DNA of 64,000 bases from NCBI GenBank assembly GCA_040756415.1, contig JBFLYZ010000007.1:1-64000 (forward strand), given 5' to 3'. This DNA is from JBFLYZ01 sp040756415. Its GTDB lineage: Bacteria > Bacteroidota > Bacteroidia > JADZBD01. The notes under the pieces are model-generated. The model saw only the letters and a list, made by a program, of their open reading frames with translations, was not told the origin of the DNA and did no database searches. Positions 44,377 through 52,704 of the stretch are shown in pieces. The stretch's first letter is position 1, and every line of letters starts with the position of its first letter. A program made the position numbers and the translations under genes.

Positions 44377-45384
44377 GTGAAAAGAACATTTTTTTTCTTT
44401 TTCTCCTTTTTCCCTTTTTTGATCGGGGCGCAGACACTTGATCTCTTGTTCAGTTTCCGCACCCCGCCCAATTACATACGCGATATCGTCATTCCCCCGA
44501 ACAAAAGCATATTTTACTGCTCCTCGGGCGAACATATCGTCAAAAGCAGGCTGAACAAAAAGAAGTTTAAACGCAAGCTGGAGTTCAGGGCCGAAGAACC
44601 CTATTACAAAAGCCGCTTCTCGCCCGATGGGAAATACTTCGTGTACACGTTCAAAGACAACTGCCTTTACCTTTACAAAAGAACGCTGACCGGCTACCGT
44701 TTCCTCCAAAAGCTGGAAGGGCACGACAAAACGCAGAGCGTCATTTCGCTTTGCTTCAGCCCTGACGGGAAGCGGCTGCTTTCTGGCGGCCCGCAGGGCG
44801 AACTTATTCTCTGGGAAATTCCCAGCGGGAAGCAACTGCGCAAAATGCAGGTGCCGGACCGTTCGACCGTTACCGCCCTTGCCCTGAGCGGCAACGGAGA
44901 AAAAGCGGCCATCGGCACGATGAACTCCGACTGTTACATCTGGACCTTATCGGCCGATACGTTTTCGCACAGCGTGCATACGGGCGATTTTTCGCCCGGC
45001 TCCACCCTGCAGGTACCCTCCCAACTGGCCTTTACGGAAAAAGACAGCGCGGTGATGATGATCGTATATGGCGGGAGCAAGACCCTGCTGCACTGGAACC
45101 CGGCTAATGGAAAGCTAAGCGCCATGAAAACCGGGGGCTTTATTCCCAACTGCTTTACCTTTGCGCGGCAGGGACGCTACCTGGTGGCGGGCACCCAGAA
45201 AGGGGAGCTGCTCTTTATCGATCCCCGGACCGGCACCCTGCTCAAACACCTGTCCATCGCCTCGGTGCCAGTTACCTCCCTGGCCCTTACCCCCGACAGC
45301 GGCATACTCGTCAGCGGTGATGAGGAAGGCTATGTCAGCGTCTGGAACTCGCAAAGCCTTTTCCTGCAGTTGGGTGCGGAGTGA
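44377..45384 (+). CDS. Exported WD40-repeat protein
   Basis: 335 residues: a signal peptide (MKRTFFFFFSFFPFLIGAQ), then WD40-like blades marked by SRFSPDGKYFVYTF, LCFSPDGKRLLSGGPQGELILWEI, ALALSGNGEKAAIGT, FARQGRYLVAGTQKGELLFID and LALTPDSGILVSGDEEGYVSVW. About seven blades would form one propeller for protein binding. GTG 44377 is chosen because it begins the signal peptide; the ATG at 44375 is out of frame, and the TTG at 44362 lies in the promoter box. No enzyme domain is fused. Partner unknown. Confidence 0.82.
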   Translation: MKRTFFFFFSFFPFLIGAQTLDLLFSFRTPPNYIRDIVIPPNKSIFYCSSGEHIVKSRLNKKKFKRKLEFRAEEPYYKSRFSPDGKYFVYTFKDNCLYLYKRTLTGYRFLQKLEGHDKTQSVISLCFSPDGKRLLSGGPQGELILWEIPSGKQLRKMQVPDRSTVTALALSGNGEKAAIGTMNSDCYIWTLSADTFSHSVHTGDFSPGSTLQVPSQLAFTEKDSAVMMIVYGGSKTLLHWNPANGKLSAMKTGGFIPNCFTFARQGRYLVAGTQKGELLFIDPRTGTLLKHLSIASVPVTSLALTPDSGILVSGDEEGYVSVWNSQSLFLQLGAE

Positions 45385-45471
45385 TTTTTCCACATTGCTT
45401 TATTCATAATTCGGTTTGTGCCTTACGCGCAGGCTGGGCCGGACTCAGTAATTTCGGATGGTCGTTCCGCC

Positions 45472-48213
45472 ATGCTGAAAAAGATACTGCTCGCGCTGCT
45501 GCTTGTCGCCATTGGAGTTGTCATCTATCTGTCCTACAACAAATACGAGGAGGTGAAAGCTCCGGTGAGCGAGGGTTTCAATGCCATTCCGGGCAATGCC
45601 TGCTTCATACTGGAAAGCCGGCAAATACGCAATACCTGGAAAAAGCTCAGCGAGACCAATATCGCCTGGGCCGACCTGATGAGCACCCGTTTTATCTCCG
45701 AGCTGAACAGCATCGGCACGGCCATCGATTCGGTGCTGCAACGCGTACCGGGAGCTTACGGCATGCTGGAGAACCGTTCGCTCTTCATTTCCGTTCATAA
45801 GGGCGCTTCGGGCAATTACGACCACCTCTTCACTTTTTCACTGCCTGACATGGGGCGCAGGGCCGTGGTGGACGATATTTTCAGCCGCGCGGCTGCGGGC
45901 AAGCCGATCGGCAGCCGGCCCTATGACGATGCGGAGATCAGGAATGTGATCTTCCCAAAAAGCAATCGTGATTTTTTCTGGACCCTGCATAAGGGCATCT
46001 TCAGCGGCAGCTTCTCTTCCGCCCTTGTCGAAGACGCGGTGCGTCAGCTCAACTCCGGCATACCGCTCACAAACGATAAAGGTTTTTCGAAAGTGCAGGC
46101 TACAGCGGGAGCGCGCTCGGAAATGAACCTGTTCATCAACTACAGGTACTTCCACGAATACGTTCAGTCCTTTCTTCATCCTTCCGCCAAGGCCGGCACT
46201 TCTTTTTTCAGCCACTTTGCCAGTTGGGGCGAATCGGATGTGACCCTGAAAACGAACGGCCTGCTGATGAACGGCTACACCTGCGCCAGCGATTCGCTTC
46301 ATCATTACCTGGGGCTTTTCTCCGGGCAAAAGCCCCAGCAGATCGATATAACCGCAGTGATTCCGGCCAATACCGCTACCCTGCTCTCTTTCGGGGTGAG
46401 CAATTTCAAAACCTTTCACCGCGATTACAAATCCTGGCTCGACACCAGGAACCGCCTGGATGAATACGCTTCCACGATACAGGCCGTGAACCAGCGCGCG
46501 GGCGGGGATGCCGAAGATGCGGTACTGAGCTGGATAGACAATGAGTTCGCCCTCGTTATCACCGAGCCGGCTAAACCCGACTTTTCGTCCAATGCTTACG
46601 CGGTGCTGCGCACCGACCGCATCGTAGAGGCCGTACGGAAGCTGAATGCCTTCTCCGATTCCGCAGCCGCACGCGAAAACGCAAAAAGCGACACGGTGAA
46701 CTACCGGGGATTTGTCATTAAATCCTTTCCCTTCTCCGCCCTGATGGGCGCCCTTCTGGGCGATGCCTTCGGCTGCGTGGAATCGTCCTGCTTCACGGCC
46801 GTGGGCGATTACATCGTATTTGGCAAGAACCCTCAGTCACTGAAAGCGTTCATCAGCGATTACGGCAGCGGAAAAACGCTGGCCAGGAACAGCTATTACA
46901 CCGAATTCACCCGCGATAACCTTTCTGACGAGTCGAACATCTACCTGTATTCCAATATCGCCCGCTCGCCCCAGATCTTCAAAAACTATGTGGCCGGTCG
47001 CTTTGTGCCGGATATAGAGGAACACCTGCCCTTATTCCGGAAGTTCGAGGCCCTTGGCGTGCAGCTCAGCGCGGATAACGGCATGTTCTACCAGAACCTT
47101 TACCTCAAGCATAATCCCATTTACAAGCAGGAAACCACATCTCTCTGGGAAACCCGGCTCGACACCACCATCAGCGGCAAGCCCTGGCTGGTGGTCAACC
47201 ATGCAAACCAGACAAAGGAGGTTTTCGTGCAGGACGAGGCCCACACCATTTACCTGATCAGCAATACGGGCAAGGTACTGTGGAAACGGGCCGTAGACGG
47301 CAGGATCATAAGCGGCATTCACCAGATCGACAAGTTACGCAACGGTAAGCTGCAACTGCTTTTCAATACTGCATCGAAGATCTACCTCATCGACCGCAAC
47401 GGCAGGGACGTGGACGGTTTCCCGGTGACGCTGAACAACCCCGCCACGGCCGGCATAGCCGTATTCGATTACGAGGGCTCGCGTGACTACCGCATCATCG
47501 TACCCTGCGAGGATAAAAAGATATACAACTATACCGGAAACGGAAAGCCAGCCGATAAATGGAAGTTCGACCGCACTGACGAGCGGGTGAACGCCCCCGT
47601 GCAGCATTTCAGGATAGGCAATAAAGATTACCTGGCGGTGCTGGATGTTTCCGGAAGGCTTTACATCACCAACCGCAGGGGCGAAAAGGAATTGAAACCG
47701 AAAGAGAAACTTTTCAACGCTCCGTATTTCTTCATTGAGCCCGGCAAGGACCTGGCCGGCACGCAGATCACCGCATGCGACTCTTCGGGCCTGGTACGGC
47801 AGCTCACCCTGGGCAGCGAAACCGAAGACATCCGCTTCCAGGATTTTGCATGCCGCCCGCATTTCGCCTACCGCGACCTGGACAAGGATGGGAAACCTGA
47901 CTTTATCTTTGCCTGCGGGAACAAGCTGGCGGCCTATAAAAAGGACAAAAGCATGCTTTTCATGCACCATTTTGACAAGTCCCTGAGCTCCGCGCCCGAA
48001 TTTTTCACCTTCACTGACGGCAGCATTTACATCGGCACCAGCTCGGCCGAAAGCAACGAACTGTATCTGCTCGATTCGCATGGAGCGCTGTATACGGGCT
48101 TTCCTTTATATGGCAATACCGCTTTCAGCGTGGGCGACATGAACAAAGACTCGCAGTACAACCTGGTTTCTGGCTCGGAAAAGAGCGTATACGTGTATTC
48201 CCTCGAGAATTAA
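45472..48213 (+). CDS. Large membrane-anchored protein of unknown function (DUF3352-like N-terminal half, propeller-like C-terminal half)
   Basis: 913 residues. One N-terminal membrane helix (MLKKILLALLLVAIGVVIYL) is followed by a long extracytoplasmic part. The first half (about 30-560) has the feel of DUF3352-type proteins: repeated GxFSGSFSSALVEDA, DNEFALVITEP and TAVGDYIVFGKNPQSLKAFI. The second half (about 580-913) shows repeated strands such as TIYLISNTGKVLWKRAVDG, KIYLIDRNGRDVDGFPVTL, RLYITNRRGEKEL, YRDLDKDGKPDFIFA and YLLDSHGALYTGFPL, resembling PQQ/FG-GAP propeller blades. No catalytic motif is seen. The start at 45472 is preferred because earlier in-frame starts add a non-signal stretch. 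Function unknown. Confidence 0.75.
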   Translation: MLKKILLALLLVAIGVVIYLSYNKYEEVKAPVSEGFNAIPGNACFILESRQIRNTWKKLSETNIAWADLMSTRFISELNSIGTAIDSVLQRVPGAYGMLENRSLFISVHKGASGNYDHLFTFSLPDMGRRAVVDDIFSRAAAGKPIGSRPYDDAEIRNVIFPKSNRDFFWTLHKGIFSGSFSSALVEDAVRQLNSGIPLTNDKGFSKVQATAGARSEMNLFINYRYFHEYVQSFLHPSAKAGTSFFSHFASWGESDVTLKTNGLLMNGYTCASDSLHHYLGLFSGQKPQQIDITAVIPANTATLLSFGVSNFKTFHRDYKSWLDTRNRLDEYASTIQAVNQRAGGDAEDAVLSWIDNEFALVITEPAKPDFSSNAYAVLRTDRIVEAVRKLNAFSDSAAARENAKSDTVNYRGFVIKSFPFSALMGALLGDAFGCVESSCFTAVGDYIVFGKNPQSLKAFISDYGSGKTLARNSYYTEFTRDNLSDESNIYLYSNIARSPQIFKNYVAGRFVPDIEEHLPLFRKFEALGVQLSADNGMFYQNLYLKHNPIYKQETTSLWETRLDTTISGKPWLVVNHANQTKEVFVQDEAHTIYLISNTGKVLWKRAVDGRIISGIHQIDKLRNGKLQLLFNTASKIYLIDRNGRDVDGFPVTLNNPATAGIAVFDYEGSRDYRIIVPCEDKKIYNYTGNGKPADKWKFDRTDERVNAPVQHFRIGNKDYLAVLDVSGRLYITNRRGEKELKPKEKLFNAPYFFIEPGKDLAGTQITACDSSGLVRQLTLGSETEDIRFQDFACRPHFAYRDLDKDGKPDFIFACGNKLAAYKKDKSMLFMHHFDKSLSSAPEFFTFTDGSIYIGTSSAESNELYLLDSHGALYTGFPLYGNTAFSVGDMNKDSQYNLVSGSEKSVYVYSLEN

Positions 48214-48215
48214 GC

Positions 48216-48246
48216 CTTGCAGGTACAGGCCCGGTTTTTATCTTTG
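48216..48246 (+). promoter_or_regulatory. Promoter of the DUF5723-OmpA gene
   Basis: CTTG at 48216-48219 and TATCTTTG at 48239-48246 are 19 nt apart. The leader before the ATG at 48292 is about 40 nt. Confidence 0.7.
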
Positions 48247-48291
48247 TACGAAAATTAATATCTTGCTGGATATTTCCATAACCCCTCATCT

Positions 48292-50823
48292 ATGAAACTG
48301 AAATTACCCCTGCTTTCAGCCCTCCTTGCTGCGGCACAGTTCTCCTTCGCGCAGCTCGATTTTTACGGGTTCCTCAACAGTAACTACGCGGGCATATCGG
48401 CTGTCAACCTCAATCCTGCCAGCATTGCCAATAACCGGATGAAAGTGGATGTGGCCCTGGCCGGCTTCGGGTTTTCAGCCAGCAACAACTACATAGGAAT
48501 GAAAAAAGAGGTGCTCAAGCACCATCCGGATTACGGTATCATTGGAGCGTATGGGCAGTTGATCAAACAGGACTCCACCAAACCGGTAGCCTTCCCTTAT
48601 TTCGAAGATTCCCTTTTCAAGGAAAAATACCTGATCGAGCGTTCGAACAGCGACCGCAAATCGGTATTCTTCAATTCCAATATCGTGATGCCCTCCTTCA
48701 TGTTCGACATCGGCCCGGTCAGCACCTTTGGCTTTAACTGGAGGATACGAAATTATATCAATGTTGACGGCATCGAGCCCAACCTGGCACACCAGATCTA
48801 TATGTCGTTGCAGGATTCCGCTCAGTGGGATACCCGCCTGACCAACGAGCGGGTAAGCATACAGTACATGAGCTGGGCCGAATATGGCTTTACCTATGCG
48901 CGGGTGCTCAAGGATGAAGACCAGAACTTCATAAAGGCTGGCGCCACGCTTAAGCTGCTGCAGGGGCTTGGCGCGGCTTATATGTTCGTTGAGAACCTGG
49001 ATTATATGTTCTCGCACGAGGATACCCTCTTCCTCTTCGAGACCGATGTGCAGTACGGCCACTCCACCAACTTCGAGTTCACAAAAGACAAGATCAAGTA
49101 CAAGTACATTTCCAACCTCAGCTTCGGTGCCGATTTCGGTTTCGTATGGGAATACCGTCCCGACAGGGGCAAATACCGCTACGATATGGACGGCAAGACC
49201 AACCTGGACATGAAATGGAAGAACAAATACCTCTTTAAGGTCGGTGTTTCTGTCCTGGATGTCGGGGCGATCAAATACAAAAAGGGCGAATACAGCCACG
49301 ATTTTCATGCCGATATCGATAACTGGTACATCGATACCCTGAAGTTCGACTCGGTGCCCGTACAGGCATGGGACGATACGCTGCGCAAGCGATTCCCCAT
49401 GAACCCATCGGCCGATCCATATTTCAGCATGAACCTGCCTACGGCTTTCAGCGTTCAGCTCGATTTCAACATCTGGAAAGATTTCTATGTCGGCCTTACC
49501 GCCTACCAGGCGCTGAAGTTCGAAAAGAACCCCAACAAGGTGCATGAGCTGTCAACCTATTACCTCTGTCCGCGCTGGGATCACAAATGGTTCGGGGTCT
49601 ACCTGCCCGTTTCGGTGAATTCCTATCGCAACTTCCGCACCGGCCTGGAGCTGAGAATGGGCCCGCTGATCATCGGCACCAATACGCTGGGCGCCCTGCT
49701 GGGTAACCGCGATGTGTTCGGGGCCGATTTCCACTTTTTGCTGAAAGTGCCTATTCCGCACGGCCCGGTTAAGGACCGAGATAAGGACAAGGTTTCCGAT
49801 AAGCTGGATAAGTGTATTGACGTTCCTGGCGTATGGGAATTCGTAGGCTGTGCCGACCGCGACAGCGATCATGTGGAAGACAAGGTGGATGTTTGCCCCG
49901 ACACCCCCGGCCTGAAAGAGTTCAGCGGCTGTCCTGACCGTGACGGTGACAAGATCATCGACAGCCAGGATGCCTGCCCTGACGATGCCGGATTGCCCGA
50001 ATTCAACGGCTGCCCGGATAGGGATGGCGACAAGATCATAGATAAGGAAGACGACTGCCCGGATGAGGCCGGCCTGGCCATCTTCAAGGGATGCCCCGAT
50101 ACGGATGGGGATAGTATAATGGATAAGGTGGATAAATGCCCGGATAAGCCCGGACCGATAGAGAACAAGGGCTGCCCTGTGGATAAGCTCTATCTTATCG
50201 GTGCTGACGGCAAGGAAATAGCCGTGGCTACGAAGAACGATGACGGCAATTTCATCTTCCCGCAGCTACCCATCGATGAGCTCTGCGTGTTCAAGCTGGA
50301 AAGCTATAACGAGCCGCCCGAGATCACCGAGGTGCGCGTGGGCGTAGGCACCATTGTGCGCATTGCCAAGAAAGGCAAGGACAGCTTCTTCCGCTTCGAG
50401 GTGCTGAAGCCCGACCCGAGCAAGATCAAGAAGCTGGAAGAGCCCGACCAGGTGGTGAAGCTCACCAAGGAAGAGGAAGAAGTGCTGAAGAAAGCCTTCG
50501 ATAACCTGGAGTTCGAGACCGGCAAAGACGTGATCAAGGCCGAGTCGTACGCCTCGCTCAACGAGCTGGCCGCCCTGATGAAGAAGAAGCCTACCTGGAA
50601 GCTGAAGATCAGCGGCCATACCGATAACGTGGGCAAGCCGGCCGCCAACATGGAGCTCTCGAAGAAGCGTGCCAACGCGGTGAAGAAGTACCTGGCCGCG
50701 CAAGGCATTACTGACGATCGCTTCGTGGTGAAGTGGTACGGCCAGACACAGCCCATTGCTCCCAACACTACGCCCGAAGGAAGGCAGAAGAACAGAAGGG
50801 TGGAGATGTTGATTATTGAGTGA
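48292..50823 (+). CDS. DUF5723-like outer-membrane protein with thrombospondin type 3 repeats and OmpA domain
   Basis: 843 residues: a signal peptide ending FSFAQ; a DUF5723-like barrel region (about 22-490, opening LDFYGFLNSNYAGISAVNLNPAS); five 27-residue calcium-type TSP3 repeats (DRDGDKIIDxxDxCPDxxG, about 494-628); a linker; and a C-terminal OmpA domain (about 730-843) with LEFETGKDVIKAESYASLNELA and ISGHTDNVG...NMELSKKRANAVKKYL, which binds peptidoglycan. It likely links the outer membrane to the cell wall. It has its own full promoter and is closed by a strong terminator. Confidence 0.9.
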   Translation: MKLKLPLLSALLAAAQFSFAQLDFYGFLNSNYAGISAVNLNPASIANNRMKVDVALAGFGFSASNNYIGMKKEVLKHHPDYGIIGAYGQLIKQDSTKPVAFPYFEDSLFKEKYLIERSNSDRKSVFFNSNIVMPSFMFDIGPVSTFGFNWRIRNYINVDGIEPNLAHQIYMSLQDSAQWDTRLTNERVSIQYMSWAEYGFTYARVLKDEDQNFIKAGATLKLLQGLGAAYMFVENLDYMFSHEDTLFLFETDVQYGHSTNFEFTKDKIKYKYISNLSFGADFGFVWEYRPDRGKYRYDMDGKTNLDMKWKNKYLFKVGVSVLDVGAIKYKKGEYSHDFHADIDNWYIDTLKFDSVPVQAWDDTLRKRFPMNPSADPYFSMNLPTAFSVQLDFNIWKDFYVGLTAYQALKFEKNPNKVHELSTYYLCPRWDHKWFGVYLPVSVNSYRNFRTGLELRMGPLIIGTNTLGALLGNRDVFGADFHFLLKVPIPHGPVKDRDKDKVSDKLDKCIDVPGVWEFVGCADRDSDHVEDKVDVCPDTPGLKEFSGCPDRDGDKIIDSQDACPDDAGLPEFNGCPDRDGDKIIDKEDDCPDEAGLAIFKGCPDTDGDSIMDKVDKCPDKPGPIENKGCPVDKLYLIGADGKEIAVATKNDDGNFIFPQLPIDELCVFKLESYNEPPEITEVRVGVGTIVRIAKKGKDSFFRFEVLKPDPSKIKKLEEPDQVVKLTKEEEEVLKKAFDNLEFETGKDVIKAESYASLNELAALMKKKPTWKLKISGHTDNVGKPAANMELSKKRANAVKKYLAAQGITDDRFVVKWYGQTQPIAPNTTPEGRQKNRRVEMLIIE
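49771..50175 (+). repeat. Five coding TSP3 repeats of 81 bp
   Basis: Five units of 27 residues with D-x-D-x-D-x-x-x-D and a Cys pair (CPD, GCxD). They have the form of calcium-binding thrombospondin type 3 repeats and join the barrel region to the OmpA domain. Confidence 0.85.
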
Positions 50824-50840
50824 TTAAACCTGAACCGGTA

Positions 50841-50868
50841 AAAGCCCCGCAGATTTGCGGGGCTTTTT
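50841..50868. terminator. Hairpin terminator between convergent genes, possibly bidirectional
   Basis: A perfect 11-bp stem (AAAGCCCCGCA at 50841-50851 with its complement at 50856-50866) has a 4-nt loop and ends in TTTTT. The AAA at the left end supplies a short T-run on the minus strand. It sits between the OmpA gene and the minus-strand gene ending at 50912. Confidence 0.85.
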
Positions 50869-50911
50869 ATATAGACCGCACCATTCGGAAGACCGCAAGC
50901 AATAGGAAATG

Positions 50912-52414
50912 CTATTCCCTTTTTTCCTTTAGTATGGAGATCACATTCCGGCCGCTGACCCGGCTTTGCAGCCAGGCAACTATATCAAAATAATCGGAAA
51001 ATATACCGAAAGGAACCTGGTTGCGCAGGGATTCCAGCCTGGATATCGTTTCACGGTTGAGTTCCCTGCTGCTGTCCTTAAGGCGGGATAACTTATCGTA
51101 ATGATCAAGTATGATCGACAGGTAAGACTCAGCGTTTTTACCCATCCTGCGCTTCATGTTCTTAACCAGGTATAGGTATTCGTGACCGAGTTCCGTCCAG
51201 CAAATGATCTGCAGTAATGCCAGAATATTTTCTAACAAACTAAAGTTCTTTATTCTGGGATCGGAAAACAAGGTATTGATGATCTTCAGCGCCTGTCCGT
51301 ATCCCGCTGTATAAACATAGGCTACCGCCACCTGCGTACAGATGCCGTAATAGTAATGCAGTTCCGCATCGAGAAAGTTCCTCTTCATCTCATCTGCCCG
51401 CCTTTCGTACATGCTGATCAGCTTTTCAAATGCCCGGGTCGCCCAGTAAATATCCACTTCGAGCGTAAGCGCCCTTAGGTACATTGCAAACTGGTCATTG
51501 GGATGTTCAGGCCTGATCTTTCTCAATGCCTTGAGCACCTGTTCCGCTTCATTGAATTCCTTAGAATAAATGCATGCTGCCCCGTGACTGCGGAGGGCGG
51601 AATTATAAAGTCTTTCGTTCGCTCGGATAAAGTCGGGCCTGCTCTTATACAAAGCGATGAGCTTTCCGGAATAGAGATGCATCTTTTTACCATCGGCCAG
51701 CAATCCATAATACCCGATGAGCGCGGTATACAATTGTTTCCTGCACCTGAATGTCCGGGCCTGGCGCCCTAACCGCAGTAACGGTGTTTCAATTTCGCTT
51801 TTAAGGCTCCGCGTATCGGTACGGCTCGAATGGGGCCCGTGTTTCGCGTAATAGGAGTAAGCCTTCAGGTAATATTCTGTGATGCGGCTGAATAGGTGCA
51901 GATCCTCCAACAGCTCCTGCTCTCTTTTCAGGGCATTTTTCACATGCTCATCCATCCGGTTCAGATCACGCTGAACAAAAAGAATGGATTCCTCAATCCG
52001 TAAAAGGTCGGAATACCCGTAACCCGTTATACTTTGCCAGGAAACGGTCTTCGCCTTATCTATTTCTCGGATGGCCAGGTCATACAGTTTTTTCTTGTTG
52101 AGGAACCAGAGGTTGTCCATGACCCTGCGCTGGCCATGCTCATCGGTGTGCTCGCCATAGAACACCTGCATGGCCCTAAGGACCGAGCCCATCAGGTAAT
52201 TTTTGGCATAAGGCAACTGGCGGATGTACTTCTCCTTTTTCAGAAGCGCCTTTTCATCGTACACTTCCTGCCCGTCAATGGCATCGAACAGCCGCAGGTA
52301 ATTGTTCTTGTCGCCAATGATATGACGTTCCGAGAATTTCCTGAAATAAGCTTTCTCGGTTTTGCTGAGCGACTTGATCAGCCGGAACAGGTCGTCTTTT
52401 CCCTTTTTAGGCAT
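50912..52414 (-). CDS. Helical (TPR-like) hypothetical protein
   Basis: 500 residues with no signal peptide, predicted almost entirely helical. It opens MPKKGKDDLFRLIKSLSKTEKAYFRKFSERH and continues with paired helices resembling degenerate tetratricopeptide units (KLYDLAIREIDKAKT, EYYLKAYSYYAKHG, EFNEAEQVLKALRKIRPEHPNDQFAMYLRAL). A basic C-terminal segment follows. I recognise the SLSKTEKxYFRKF opening as recurring in Bacteroidota hypothetical proteins, but know no function. It is probably a cytoplasmic scaffold or binding protein. Its 3' end faces the OmpA-gene terminator. Confidence 0.75.
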   Translation of the reverse strand: MPKKGKDDLFRLIKSLSKTEKAYFRKFSERHIIGDKNNYLRLFDAIDGQEVYDEKALLKKEKYIRQLPYAKNYLMGSVLRAMQVFYGEHTDEHGQRRVMDNLWFLNKKKLYDLAIREIDKAKTVSWQSITGYGYSDLLRIEESILFVQRDLNRMDEHVKNALKREQELLEDLHLFSRITEYYLKAYSYYAKHGPHSSRTDTRSLKSEIETPLLRLGRQARTFRCRKQLYTALIGYYGLLADGKKMHLYSGKLIALYKSRPDFIRANERLYNSALRSHGAACIYSKEFNEAEQVLKALRKIRPEHPNDQFAMYLRALTLEVDIYWATRAFEKLISMYERRADEMKRNFLDAELHYYYGICTQVAVAYVYTAGYGQALKIINTLFSDPRIKNFSLLENILALLQIICWTELGHEYLYLVKNMKRRMGKNAESYLSIILDHYDKLSRLKDSSRELNRETISRLESLRNQVPFGIFSDYFDIVAWLQSRVSGRNVISILKEKRE

Positions 52415-52490
52415 GCAAAGGTTTGCTGATGCAAATTAAAGCAATTTATGACCAGCTTTCGGTTGACTCCAAAGAATAAACAAAAAACGA

Positions 52491-52522
52491 ATTGACTTAT
52501 GATCATGCAGCCGCTATTTTTG
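52491..52522 (+). promoter_or_regulatory. Promoter upstream of the propeller/T9SS cassette
   Basis: ATTG at 52491-52494 and TATTTTTG at 52515-52522 are 20 nt apart. It lies about 178 nt before the GTG at 52701, so the transcript carries a long leader containing the possible 53-residue ORF at 52543. Confidence 0.65.
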
Positions 52523-52542
52523 CTTCACTTTGAATTGGTTCC

Positions 52543-52704
52543 ATGAAACCCCGGTTACTCTTCCGCGTGCACGCTTTTGTTATTATTCGGTCGGGAACGC
52601 AGAATACCAGGAATAGGCTTATATGCCGCGACTTCGGAGAGCCGGATCCTGTCGAAAGGAAAACTCATTATTCAGTGATCATTCTTAATACCACACTCCT
52701 GTGA
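52543..52704 (+). CDS. Possible 53-residue leader ORF
   Basis: An ATG 20 nt after the promoter -7 box opens a 53-codon frame (MKPRLLFRVHAFVIIRSG... ending NTTLL). Its TGA overlaps the GTG start of the next gene (GTGA), an arrangement that would allow translational coupling. The product is basic, with a weak hydrophobic patch and no recognised family. It may be chance. Confidence 0.25.
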   Translation: MKPRLLFRVHAFVIIRSGTQNTRNRLICRDFGEPDPVERKTHYSVIILNTTLL

